64,000 nt of DNA, taken from NCBI GenBank assembly GCA_963717155.1, contig OY970326.1:4898001-4962000 (forward strand), read 5' to 3'. This document shows positions 43,958 through 53,308 of this stretch, piece after piece. Under the pieces are notes generated by a model. The model did no database searches. It saw nothing but the letters and a program-made list of their open reading frames with translations, and was not told the DNA's origin. The translations under genes were made by a program, and so were the position numbers. This DNA is from G963717155 sp963717155 (lineage in GTDB: Bacteria > Actinomycetota > Thermoleophilia > Gaiellales > JALYLC01). Each line of letters starts with the position of its first letter. Position 1 is the stretch's first letter.

Positions 43958-44922
43958 CCGCTGAACTCCCGCGTGGGCCGGGGCTCCGGGAACGGCGCCT
44001 CGAGGCCCCTGCGCTCCATGTCGACAAGCTGCGTGCGGACGTCCGTGTCGATCTGATCGACGATTGCCGGATCGACTCCGGCGTCCACCAGCTCGCCGCG
44101 CAGCCGCGTGATCGGGTCGCGCTCCTTCCACGCGTCGAGCTCGCCGGCCGGCCTGTACGCGCCGGGGTCGCTACGGGAGTGCCCGACGTACCGGTACGTG
44201 ATCGCCTCGAGGAATGCGGGGCCGCCGCCGGCGCGCGCGTGGGCGACCGCTCGGCGGGCTGCGGCCCGGACCGCCACCACGCTCATCCCGTCGATGGTCT
44301 CGGCCGGCACCTCCATCACCTCGGCCCGTCCGCGGATCGAGCCGGCGGTGACGTCCTGGAACGGCGTGTACTCGCCGTAGCCGTTGTTCTCGCAGAGGAA
44401 GACGACCGGGAGCCGCAGCACCGCGCAGAAGTTGAGGCACTCGTAGAAGTAGCCCTGGTTGATCGCGCCATCGCCGAACTGGCAGACCGCGACGCCGCCG
44501 GTGCGCTTGAGGGCGAGGCCGACCCCGGTGGCAGCGGCGATCGTTCCTCCGACGATCCCGAACGAGCCGACGAGCCGCTTCTCGGGCGCGTTGATGTTCA
44601 TCGATCCTGCGCGCCCGCCGTTTATGCCCGTGGCTCGGCCGAGCATCTCGTCGAGCAGCTGCTGGGGGTCGACGCCGAGCGCGAGCGCATGTCCGTGCCC
44701 GCGGTACGTCGCGGCCACCCGATCGCGATCCTCGAGGACGCTGGCCACGCCGACCGCGACCGCCTCCTGCCCGGAGTAGAGATGGGTCGTTCCGTAGATC
44801 TCGGCGCGCAGGAAGAGCGACTGGATCAGATCCTCGAAGCCGCGGATCAGGACCATCGTCCGGTAGAGCTCGAGGTACCGCTCGGTCTCGCCGATCAGCG
44901 ACGGCTCGGTGGTCGACATCAT
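43954..44922 (-). CDS. 2-oxoacid/acetoin dehydrogenase E1 component, alpha subunit
   Basis: 322-residue E1alpha. The thiamine-diphosphate motif is GDGAINQGYFYECLN, with CENNGYGEYTP after it. Other marks are HLYSGQEAVAVG, ATYRGHGHALALG and the phosphorylation-loop equivalent RYVGHSRSDPGAYR. Length fits AcoA or branched-chain E1alpha. First gene of the minus-strand operon E1alpha, E2, E1beta, hydrolase. A good sigma-70 promoter lies about 95 bases upstream. No dedicated E3 is in the operon; the disulfide oxidoreductase at 60580 is not an obvious one. Confidence 0.93.
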   Translation of the reverse strand: MMSTTEPSLIGETERYLELYRTMVLIRGFEDLIQSLFLRAEIYGTTHLYSGQEAVAVGVASVLEDRDRVAATYRGHGHALALGVDPQQLLDEMLGRATGINGGRAGSMNINAPEKRLVGSFGIVGGTIAAATGVGLALKRTGGVAVCQFGDGAINQGYFYECLNFCAVLRLPVVFLCENNGYGEYTPFQDVTAGSIRGRAEVMEVPAETIDGMSVVAVRAAARRAVAHARAGGGPAFLEAITYRYVGHSRSDPGAYRPAGELDAWKERDPITRLRGELVDAGVDPAIVDQIDTDVRTQLVDMERRGLEAPFPEPRPTREFSG

Positions 44923-45016
44923 CCGCGCCCGTCAGTTGCCGGACGGTGCGTCACGAGCGAGCGAGACACCATTTCCTCCTCCACGACGACCGGCTCTCCG
45001 AGCACGCAGCCCGTGC

Positions 45017-45045
45017 TTTGTAGTCAAGTGCCCGAACGATGTCAA
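45017..45045 (-). promoter_or_regulatory. Sigma-70-type promoter of the E1alpha operon
   Basis: On the minus strand TTGACA (complement of 45040-45045) and TACAAA (complement of 45017-45022) are separated by exactly 17 bases. It points at the E1alpha gene, leaving a leader of roughly 85-90 bases. Rest of the 251-base divergent gap shows nothing else clear. Confidence 0.6.
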
Positions 45046-45173
45046 GCAAGACAGAACAGCAACGGTACACCGTGTCGACGCTGTCCAGCGGCATGTACCG
45101 GCGATTGCGCTGCCGCGCGTGCTCGACCGTTTACCTATGATGAACGGATCGACGACGAGCCGGGGGTGACCAC

Positions 45174-45608
45174 GTGTCCGAGACTATCCGCCGTGTCAGC
45201 GACCATCCGATGAAGACGAGCTTCGAGGCGACGCCGCGCGACGTCGCGCTGCGCTCGGAGGACGGCTGGGTCGACATGGACGTTCGCTGGCTGTTCACCC
45301 GTGAGACCGTCGGCGCCGAGCACTCGGTCTTCGGAATCACGGTCTTCCCCCCGGGGTCGAAGCACGACATCCATCGGCACCCGCACGCGGAGGAGTTCGA
45401 GTACCTCGTCTCCGGCCACGGGATCGCGCGCGTCGGCGACGCCGATGTCGAGCTCGGGCCTGGCGAGGTCGTCTTCGTGCCGACGAACGACTACCACGGG
45501 TTCGAGAACACGGGCGACGAGCCGGTGTTCATGATCTGGGGCTATGCCGGTGCGGCCAGTCTCGACGAGGCCGGGTACATCCGGCTGGTCGACGACCAGG
45601 CGAGCTGA
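45174..45608 (+). CDS. Cupin-domain protein
   Basis: 144-residue single-domain cupin. Motif 1 is HDIHRHPHAEEFEYLVSGHGIARVG, with several His and a Glu for metal binding, and motif 2 is GEVVFVPTNDYHGFENTG. The N-terminal part (EATPRDVALRSEDGWVDMDVRWLFTRETVG) belongs to a subgroup seen in catabolic clusters. Function is unknown: dioxygenase-, isomerase- or sensor-like roles are all possible. It starts at GTG 45174 and converges with the first alcohol dehydrogenase gene, 9 bases between stops. It is transcribed alone on the plus strand. Confidence 0.85.
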   Translation: MSETIRRVSDHPMKTSFEATPRDVALRSEDGWVDMDVRWLFTRETVGAEHSVFGITVFPPGSKHDIHRHPHAEEFEYLVSGHGIARVGDADVELGPGEVVFVPTNDYHGFENTGDEPVFMIWGYAGAASLDEAGYIRLVDDQAS

Positions 45609-45617
45609 GCCGAGCCG

Positions 45618-46649
45618 CTATCCGCCAGGGGTCACGAGGATCTTGCCGGCCGCCCGCCTCTCGGCGAGCGGCTGCAGGCCGTCCTCCACCAGCGCGTCGA
45701 GCGGGATCCTCGGACCGGCCGTGACCGCGGCGACGTCGCTGCCGGCGAGCAGCTCGAGCGCGGCCGGGATGTCGGCGTCGCAGACGTGGGCGACCGTCGT
45801 GCAGATGTCGACCTCGCGCAGGATCATCGGGGTGAGGTCGATCGGCCGCGGGGCGCCGTGCAGGCCGACGAGGAGCACTCGGCCTCCGCGGCGCGTGCCT
45901 GCGATCGCCGCGGCTGGAGCGTCGGGAGTGCCCGTGGCCTCGATCACGATGTCGAACCCGACGCCGTCGGTGAGCTCGAGCAGCAGCCCGGCGAGATCCT
46001 GGCCCGTCGCGTTGGCCGTCTCGCCGACGCCGAGCGCGCGCGCCGTGGCCAGCCGCTCGTCGTCGATGTCGATCGCGACCACACGGCCGTCGACCGCCCG
46101 CCGCGCAGCGCCCGCCACGATGAACGAGCCGATGCCGCCTGCGCCGATCACCGCAACGGCGTCGCCCGGTCCCTGAGAGACTCGGGAGAGCGCGTGGAGG
46201 GCGACGGCGAGAGGTTGTGTCATCGCGGCGGCGTCGTCCTCGCACGCGTCGGGAACCGGGTGGCAGATCGCCGCCGGCGACGTCACGTACTCGGCGAGGC
46301 CGCCGTCGACCTGAAGGCCGAGCGTGCGGTACTCGGCACACAGGTTCGTTCGATGGCTGAGGCACCACCGACAGCGACCGCACGAGATTCCCGCACCCGA
46401 GACCACGCGGTCGCCGATGCGCATGCCGGCGACATCATCGCCGAGTCCTACGACACGCCCGACGAACTCGTGTCCGAGGACGACGCCCGGTCGGCAGAGG
46501 ACGGGCCCGTGGTCCCATTCCGCGGCGTCCGTCCCACAGATCGCCGCACGGGTCACCTCGAGCACGACCTCTCCGGGCGCAGGCGCGGCCGGGTCGGGAA
46601 CGTTCTCGATGCGGACGTCGTGCGGCCCGTGGAACACGGCCGCCCTCAT
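45618..46649 (-). CDS. Zinc-containing medium-chain alcohol dehydrogenase 1
   Basis: 343-residue MDR-family dehydrogenase of the sorbitol/threonine/2,3-butanediol type. Catalytic-zinc ligands are visible in ICGTDAAEW and GHEFVGRVV. The structural-zinc loop CGRCRWCLSHRTNLC is intact. NAD motif is VIGAGGIGSFIVAG followed by acidic strand AIDIDDERL. The ATG at 46649 gives the conserved MRAAVFHGP start. Only 4 bases separate it from the second dehydrogenase. Substrate is probably a polyol or secondary alcohol; not decided by sequence. Confidence 0.9.
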   Translation of the reverse strand: MRAAVFHGPHDVRIENVPDPAAPAPGEVVLEVTRAAICGTDAAEWDHGPVLCRPGVVLGHEFVGRVVGLGDDVAGMRIGDRVVSGAGISCGRCRWCLSHRTNLCAEYRTLGLQVDGGLAEYVTSPAAICHPVPDACEDDAAAMTQPLAVALHALSRVSQGPGDAVAVIGAGGIGSFIVAGAARRAVDGRVVAIDIDDERLATARALGVGETANATGQDLAGLLLELTDGVGFDIVIEATGTPDAPAAAIAGTRRGGRVLLVGLHGAPRPIDLTPMILREVDICTTVAHVCDADIPAALELLAGSDVAAVTAGPRIPLDALVEDGLQPLAERRAAGKILVTPGG

Positions 46650-46653
46650 GCGA

Positions 46654-47628
46654 TCAGCACTCGATCTGGACCTTGACGTTGCGGCTCGTGTCGCGGGCTG
46701 CTGCGAGCGCCGCCGTGCCTTCTCCGAGGGGGAAGGTGGCCGTGAGGAGGGGCGTGGGGTCGACGCCGCTCGTCGCCATGAAGCGGATCGTGCGCGGCCA
46801 CAGACCGGCCGAGCCGATGATCCCGCGTACCAGGAGCGCCTTCGACTGCACGAGTCCGATCTGGACGTCGGCGCTTCCGCCGATGTCGATCCCGACGAGG
46901 ACGACCCGTCCGCCAAGGGCTGCGATCGGGAAGGCGCTCGCCATCGCGGCCGGAGCTCCGGCGGCCTCGATCACGACGTCGAACCCACGGCCACGGGTCG
47001 CGTCGGCGACCTGCTCGGCAAGCGGACCCGCGCCGGGATCGATCGCCCGCTTCGCACCGACCTCGAGACCGAGAGCCCGGCGATGCGCCTGTGGCTCGAT
47101 CAGCGTCACCGAGCCGCCCATCGTGGCCGCGGCCATGGCGCAGAGCAGCCCGATCGGCCCGCCGCCGATCACGGCGACCTCGTCGCTCGCGTCGATCCCG
47201 CCCGCGGCGACGGACGCGCTGTAGGCGACCGAGAACGGCTCGACGAAGGCGCCCTGCGTGAAGGAGAGCTCCTCCGGAATCCGGTGCAGCCAGGACGCCT
47301 TCGCCACGAAGAACTCGGCGTCGGCGCCGCTGATCGAGAACCCGAAGTGGTCGTCGCCGTTGTTGACGACACACTCTCCGACGACCCGGTCGCCGGCTGC
47401 CAGGGTCGTCACGCCGCTCCCGACCTCCGCGATCTCGCCCGCCCATTCGTGGCCCGGGATGATCGGATACGAGACGGGGATGATGTACCGGCCCTCGTAG
47501 AGCTCGAAGTCCGAGTGGCAGATGCCGACGTTGCGCGAGCGCACCAGAACCTCGTCCGCTGCGATCGTGGGCACGTCGACGTCGCGGACCGCGGCGGTCT
47601 GCGGTTGTTCGAACACGAGCGCCTTCAT
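46654..47628 (-). CDS. Medium-chain alcohol dehydrogenase 2, no structural-zinc loop
   Basis: 324-residue MDR-family dehydrogenase. The catalytic-zinc region reads GICHSDFELYEG and PGHEWAGEIAEVG, but where the four-Cys structural loop should be the sequence is GECVVNNGDDHFGFS. NAD motif VIGGGPIGLLCAMAAATMG is present. The closest general type is threonine/sorbitol dehydrogenase. It is translated in line between dehydrogenases 1 and 3 with gaps of 4 and 13 bases, so the three probably act in one pathway on different hydroxyl groups (inference). Confidence 0.88.
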   Translation of the reverse strand: MKALVFEQPQTAAVRDVDVPTIAADEVLVRSRNVGICHSDFELYEGRYIIPVSYPIIPGHEWAGEIAEVGSGVTTLAAGDRVVGECVVNNGDDHFGFSISGADAEFFVAKASWLHRIPEELSFTQGAFVEPFSVAYSASVAAGGIDASDEVAVIGGGPIGLLCAMAAATMGGSVTLIEPQAHRRALGLEVGAKRAIDPGAGPLAEQVADATRGRGFDVVIEAAGAPAAMASAFPIAALGGRVVLVGIDIGGSADVQIGLVQSKALLVRGIIGSAGLWPRTIRFMATSGVDPTPLLTATFPLGEGTAALAAARDTSRNVKVQIEC

Positions 47629-47641
47629 CCGAGTCGGCTCC

Positions 47642-48698
47642 TCACTGGTTGATCAGCACCTTGATCTCGTCCGCCTTGCCCGATGCGAGCGAGGCGAAGG
47701 CGTCGGGCGCGTCGTCGAGCGTGCCGCTGCTCGTGATGACGCGCTCGACCGGAAGGTCGCCTGCGGCGATCTGCGCGGCGATCCGCTCGAAGTCGTACAC
47801 CCAGTAGCACCAGGTGCCGACGATCGTGAGGTCGTTGAGGGACCAGAGCATCGGCTCGACCGACGCCTCGCCGACGAACAGCCCCGTCTGTGCGAGCGTG
47901 CCCCGCCGACGGAGCGAGCGGATGCCCGTCGCGAAGCCGCTCGGGTGCCCGGAGCACTCGATGACCACGTCGATGCCGAGACCGTCGCTCTGCTCGCGCA
48001 GGAACGCGGGAACGTCGACGGCCGCCGGGTCGAGCACGGTGGCGACCTCGAGCGCCTCGGCGCGCGCCCGTCGCGCCGGGTTCGGCTCCGAGACGTAGAC
48101 GGAGGAGGCGCCGGCCGAGCGGGCGCAGAGCGCGGCGAGCGCGCCGATCGGCCCGGCTCCCGTCACGAGCACCCGGTCACCGGGGCCCACGCCGGCACGT
48201 TCGACGCCGTACGCCGCGACCGCGGTCGGCTCGATCAGCGCGCCCTGCTGGTGCGTCACCCCCGCAGGGAGCCGGACGATCTGGTACTCGGCAACGGTCG
48301 CGAGCTCGGCCATCCCGCCCCAGGGGTGGGAGAGCCCGACGCAGGCCATCGTCGCGCACAGATGCTGCAGGCCGCGCTGGCAGTAGGCGCAGTGGCCGCA
48401 GTACGCGAGGGGCATGATCGCGACGCGATCTCCCTCGCGCACGCGCGTCACGCCGGGACCCGACAGCCACGACGTCGCCGGCGAACTCGTGCCCGAGGAT
48501 CTGCGGGTTCTGCGCGCCGGTCAACGGGTGCGGCTCGACGGGGGTCACGATCGGTCCGGCGAGGTACTCGTGCAGGTCGGTGCCGCAGATGCCGCAGGTG
48601 ACGACCCGGACGACGACCTCGCCGCGACCCGGGGTCGGAGGCTCTGCGACGTCCTCGATCCGCAGGTCATGCGCTGCGTGGAAACGGAGCGCGCGCAC
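47642..48698 (-). pseudogene. Zinc-containing medium-chain alcohol dehydrogenase 3 with one +1 frameshift
   Basis: Butanediol/sorbitol-dehydrogenase-like protein split near 48455-48461. The first frame, from GTG 48698, gives RALRFHAAHDLRIEDV, CGICGTDLHEYLAGP and LGHEFAGDVVAVG. The second gives VTRVREGDRVAIMPL, the complete structural-zinc loop CGHCAYCQRGLQHLC and the NAD motif VTGAGPIGALAAL. CGICGTDLHEY with GP is typical of (R,R)-butanediol dehydrogenases. The interval is 1057 bases; minus one it is exactly 352 codons. Removing one base in the GGGTCCC stretch restores VGSGVTRV across the joint. A sequencing indel is the simplest explanation. Confidence 0.88.
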
Positions 48699-48718
48699 CG
48701 CCTACTCCCGTCCGTCCG

Positions 48719-49780
48719 TCACGGCACGATCCTCTCGGCGCGCAGCCGCGCGAAGAGATCGGTGAACGAGGACTCGCTGTCCTGGACGCCGAGGAAGCCC
48801 AGCCGGCGGCTGAGCCCCATGCCGGTGAACGTCTCGACCGTGCGTCCGAGGTCCGCGTCCGTGTGCCACCACGACGCGAGCGTGTCGACGTCGAGGTCGC
48901 GCAGGCCATGACGGCGCACGATCTCGGGCCAGATCTCGCCGGCATCGGCCATCTGCTCCTCGAGCGGTGCCGGCGTCCCGTCGAACGGTACGGCGTCGAC
49001 CTCGAGCGCGGCGGCCAGTCGGGGCCAGAGTCGCCGCCAGCGGAAGACGTCGCCGTTGACGATGTTCAGGGCGTGGTCGGCGGCTGCCGGCGTGGTGGCC
49101 GCCCAGACGAGGTGGTCGGCGAGCAGGCGGGCGTCGGTGACGTCGGTGACCGCCTCCCACTGCTCGCGCGAGCCCGGGAAGTGGAAGCCGCGACCGGTCT
49201 CGCGGCAGATCGCCGCGTAGACGGCGAGGGTCACTCCCATGTTCATGGCGTTGCCGAGCGCCCAGCCGATCAGCGTGTGCGGCCGGTGCACGGACCACGT
49301 GAACCCGTCGCGCTCGGCCGCGGCGAAGAGGATGTCCTCCTGGACGTAGTAGAAGTTCTCGTACGGCAGGCGGGCCTGCTCCTCGGAGAACGGGGTGTCC
49401 GGCTGAGCCGTGGCGTACGCCTCGAACGGCCCGAGATAGTGCTTGAGCCCCGTGACGAGCGCGACGTGCCGCACGGACCTCTCGGCCGCGATGGCGTCGA
49501 GGAGGTTCTGGAGCATGCGTCCGTTGACGTCGCAGTTCTCCGCCTCGGTAGCGCGACGCGACCAGGTCGTGAAGAAGACGTGCGTCGGGGCGCTGCCGCG
49601 CACGGCCGCGGCGACCGCCTCGGCGTCCTCGAGGTCCGCGGCCACGTGCGTGACCCGCTCGTCGAGGCCCTCCGGACGTCGGCTCAGGCCCGTGACCTGC
49701 CAACCGTCGGCGAGCAGGCGCTGCGCGACGTTGCCCCCGCTGATGCCCGTCGCGCCGACGACGAGTGCGCGCCCGCTCAC
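48719..49780 (-). CDS. PRISE-type SDR (progesterone 5-beta-reductase/iridoid-synthase-like)
   Basis: 353-residue extended short-chain dehydrogenase. NADPH motif is GATGISGGNVAQRL with LSRRP after strand 2, as in PRISE enzymes. Other family marks are FFTTWSRRATEAENC, ALVTGLKHYLGPF, the catalytic tyrosine block ENFYYVQEDIL, and SVHRPHTLIGWALGNAMN. Known PRISE members reduce activated C=C bonds of enones, including steroids and oxo-monoterpenes, using NADPH. GTG at 49780 follows GGGAGG. It lies 20 bases before dehydrogenase 3 on the same strand. Its presence points to an enone intermediate in the pathway (inference). Confidence 0.9.
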   Translation of the reverse strand: MSGRALVVGATGISGGNVAQRLLADGWQVTGLSRRPEGLDERVTHVAADLEDAEAVAAAVRGSAPTHVFFTTWSRRATEAENCDVNGRMLQNLLDAIAAERSVRHVALVTGLKHYLGPFEAYATAQPDTPFSEEQARLPYENFYYVQEDILFAAAERDGFTWSVHRPHTLIGWALGNAMNMGVTLAVYAAICRETGRGFHFPGSREQWEAVTDVTDARLLADHLVWAATTPAAADHALNIVNGDVFRWRRLWPRLAAALEVDAVPFDGTPAPLEEQMADAGEIWPEIVRRHGLRDLDVDTLASWWHTDADLGRTVETFTGMGLSRRLGFLGVQDSESSFTDLFARLRAERIVP

Positions 49781-49936
49781 CGCGGGCCTCCCTGGACGGC
49801 AGCGTTGCTGCCCGAACCGCGAACCTGGTTGATGACGGGAGTCCTTTCCGACTGAACTCGTGTTTAGTAATGCTGCACAGTGATGGGCGCGTTGTCAATC
49901 TCGGAACTCCGACCCGCCACGCCTCGGCTCCAGGGT

Positions 49937-50630
49937 CTAGGAGGTCTCGTGGCCCGGATGCGGGCCGCGACGGCCGCGGACGACCCAGACGGCTCGCACC
50001 GTCTCGCTGCCCTCGTTGCTGAGCCGGTGGGGCGTCGGCGACGGGAAGGTGATCGAGTCGCCTGGCCCGAGGCTGAACTCGTCGAACCCGACGACGACGC
50101 GCAGGGTCCCGCTGAGGATGTATCCGAACTCGTGACCGCTGTGGCGGCCGAGCGCGTGGTCGGGGCCGGACGAGCCGCCTGGCGGGTACGTCGCCTCGAT
50201 GAACTCGACATCCTCGTCCGCCCAGAACATCAGCCGCTCCCACGTGACGCCGGAGCTGAGCGTGATGGTCGGTCGTCCATCGGCACGCTGCACCGCGAGC
50301 CCGGGCCCCGCCACGGCCGGGACCGAGTCGGACGCGGCTGCGGGCGGATGCTCCGTCAAGCAGCGGCTCCTGGTCGAACAGCACCTCGTCGACGGTGACT
50401 CCGAACTCCGCGACGAACGCGTACAGCGTGCGTACCGAGGGCTGCATCTTGCCGGTCTCGATCTGCGAGATCGAGCTCGGCGAGAGCTCCAGTCGGCGCG
50501 CGAGCTCGCGCAGGCTGAGCCCGCGCCGGAGTCGGATCGCGCGCAGCCGAGGTCCGAGCGCCGACGCCGGCGCGGGCGAGATCTTCGCCGGCGACGGTCT
50601 GACTCTCGCCGCTGTGGGTTTGCGTGTCAT
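49937..50630 (-). pseudogene. XRE-family regulator with C-terminal cupin, one +1 frameshift
   Basis: DNA-binding protein with sensor domain, typical of catabolic-cluster repressors. The first frame, from ATG 50630, carries helix-turn-helix LRAIRLRRGLSLRELARRLELSPSSISQIETGKMQPSVRTL and ends FDQEPLL. The second frame (from about 50359) holds the cupin: FIEATYPPGGSS, GHEFGYILSGTLRVVVG and GDSITFPSPTPHRLSN. The interval is 694 bases; minus one it is exactly 231 codons, the family length. Dropping one A from AA at 50358-50359 reads EPLLTEHPP. It sits between the ABC importer and the PRISE gene and probably controls this divergent cluster (inference). Confidence 0.85.
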
Positions 50631-50703
50631 CCGAACGTGATTCGCTACGGGGTCGCTGTGACGACCATCGACGGGTTCCATCGGCGCGCCGTCCCGACTG
50701 AGC

Positions 50704-53237
50704 TTACCGTTGGCCGGCTGCGCGCGGCCCGCCGCGACGCACCTGGCTGTAGATGAGGGCCGCCGCGACGATCAGGGCCCCCTGGAAGATGTACTGCCAC
50801 TTCTGGTCCAGGCTGAGGAACACGGTCGCGTTGAGCACCTGAACGCTGAGCCCCGCACCCATCAGCGTGCCGATGAAGGTGCCTCGCCCGCCGAGCAGGC
50901 TCGTGCCGCCGAGCACGACGGCCGTGATCGACGTGAGGGTGTACCCGCTGCCCTGCCCGGGGTCGCCGACGCCGAGCTGCGCGAGCAGGACGACCGCGCC
51001 GAAGAGGGTGAGGACCGACGCGCCGAGGTAGCCGATGAGCGCCGTCCGGTTGACGGGGACGCCGACGCGCCGCGCCGACTCCTCGTCCGAGCCCGACCGC
51101 GCGAATGCGCAGGCCGAGCGGCGTCTTGCGGAGCGCGAGCTCGAGACCGAAGGCGCAGAGCACGAACACGATGAACGCGATCGGCACCGGGCCGACCTTC
51201 GTGGCGATGGCGTTGGTCACCGACGCCGCGATGTAGCCGTCAGGCGCGGAGCGCAACGTGAAGGCCAGGCCGCCGAGACCGATGTAGGTGACGAGCGTCG
51301 CGGCGACGGCGGTGAACTTCGCGTAGCGGATGAGTGCCCCGTTCAGCAGCCCGATTCCGATTGCGCTCAGGAGCATCAAGGCGAACCCGAGCACCCACAC
51401 CGCGGGCGAGCGACCGTCGAGTATGAAGAACGATCCGAGGACGACGAGGAAGCCGGCGAGCGGGCCGACTGACAGATCGATGCCGCCGAGCAGCAATGCG
51501 AATGTCTGACCCAGCGAGATGAAGCCGAGCGCCGCGCACGCGAACATCACGGAGTTGATGTTGTAGTCCGAGGTGTACAGGTGGTTGTGGTTCCAGACGT
51601 AGATCCCGAGCGCGAGCATCACGACGGCGAGCGCGGCGACCGGGGCGTAGTCGCCCTCGATGAACCGAGCGATCCGCGATCGTCGGCCCGGGTGCCGTAC
51701 CGCCTGCTCGGCGCTGTGCAGGGTCGCGCTGATCGCGGCGTGCACCATCCGCTCTTCGGTCACGTCGTCGCCCTCGAGCGTGGCGACCGCGTGACCGCGT
51801 GACATCACGATCACGCGGTCGCACAACCCCTCGAGCTCGAGGGCGTCGCTCGAGGCCACGACGACCGGCACTCCGCGGGCCGCGACCTCGCGCAGGATGC
51901 GGTAGATCTCCGCGCGCGCACCGACGTCGACTCCCTGCGTCGGCTCGTCGGCGACGAGGATCGCAGGCTCGGAGAGCATGGCCCGCGCGAGCACGATCTT
52001 CTGCTGGTTGCCGCCGGAGAGCGACGAGACCGGAGCCTCGAGCGACGGCGCCTTGACCGCCAGCTCGGACAGCTCGCGCTCGACCGCGACCACCTCGCGG
52101 TGCCTGCTCACGAAGGGACCCGCCGTGAACCGGTCGAGCGCGGTCATCGCCGAGTTCTCGCGCACGTTCAGCGTCGACCATGAGTCCTTCGGTCAGGCGG
52201 TCGGCCGGCATGTACGCCGCGCTGTCGAGGAGCTTGCGGCGCGAGAGCTGCTTGCCGCCGACCTTGACCGTTCCGCTCGACGGCTCTCGCCCGGCCAGCG
52301 CACGCAGGAGCGCCGGCTGGCCGTTGCCCGCCACACCGGCGACGCCCACGATCTCGCCCTTGCCGACCGCGAACGAGATGCTCTCGAAGCCATTTCCGCT
52401 CAGCCCGTCGACCAGCAGGATCGGCGCCTCGCCGGCAGCGGGCGTGTGCTTCGGCGGGAAGGTCGTCTCGAGGGTGCGCCCGATGATTCTCGCGAGGAGG
52501 TCGGCGTCCGAGATGTCCTTGACCGCAGACGTTCCGCGGGACGCGCCGTCGCGGAGGACCGTGACGCGATCGGCGATCGCGCGCACCTCGCCCAGTCGGT
52601 GCGTGATGTAGACGATGGCCGTGCCGCCTGCCGCGAGCTTGCGGACGGCCGTGAAGAGGAGCTCGACGGAGTCCTGCGAAAGCGGCGCCGTCGGCTCGTC
52701 GAGGATCAGCAGTCTCGGCGACACGGCGAACGCCTTGGCGAGCTCGAGCAGGTGGCGACGAGCGACGCTCAGGGACGAGACGCGGTCTTCGAGATGGCCC
52801 AGGAAGTTGACGTCGTCGAGCAGCGAGCGCATCGCCTTCGTCACGTCGTGATCGCGGCGCCGCAGGTGCTCGATCCCCACCGCGACGCGGATGTTCTCGG
52901 CGACCGTCATGTCCGGGAGCAGGGCCGGATGCTGATGGACGATCGCGATCCCGATCTCCTGTGCCAACGCCGGGGTGAGGCTGTCGACACGCGAGCCGCC
53001 GACGACGATCGTGCCCGCGTCGGGTGCCGTCGTGCCCGACGCGACGTTCATCAACGTCGACTTGCCGGCGCCGTTCTCCCCGAGCAGGGCGTGGACCTCG
53101 CCCGGGAGCACGTCGAAGGAGACGTCCGAGAGCGCCGCAATCGCGCCGTAGTGCTTGCTGATGGCGGACATCGACAGCGTGGGCTGCCCGGCCGTCACGT
53201 CCGTCGCGTCAGGAGTGTTGATGGTGGCTTCGCTCAT
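50704..53237 (-). pseudogene. Sugar-type ABC transporter ATPase-permease fusion, two +1 frameshifts
   Basis: Single long gene joining an RbsA-like double ATPase to an RbsC-like permease. NBD1 has Walker A GENGAGKST, a variant signature (SLSVARRHLLELAKAF) and Walker B LLILDEPTAPL; NBD2 has SLSGGNQQKIVLARAM and VADEPTQGVDVGAR. After a linker about ten membrane helices follow, including GQTFALLLGGIDLSVGPLAGF and LGGTSLLGGRGTFIG. The frame breaks near 52165-52170 (GTTCAGC) and 51105 (CCC). The interval is 2534 bases; minus two it is exactly 844 codons. It acts at the membrane with the binding protein and the separate permease upstream. Indel error is likelier than true loss, because all motifs are kept. 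Confidence 0.88.
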
Positions 53238-53308
53238 TCCATAGGGCCTCTGTCACTCGAGTTGCGCGCGGCGGCGAGGGCCGCCGCGCGCAACGCGTGT
53301 GTCGTGCC

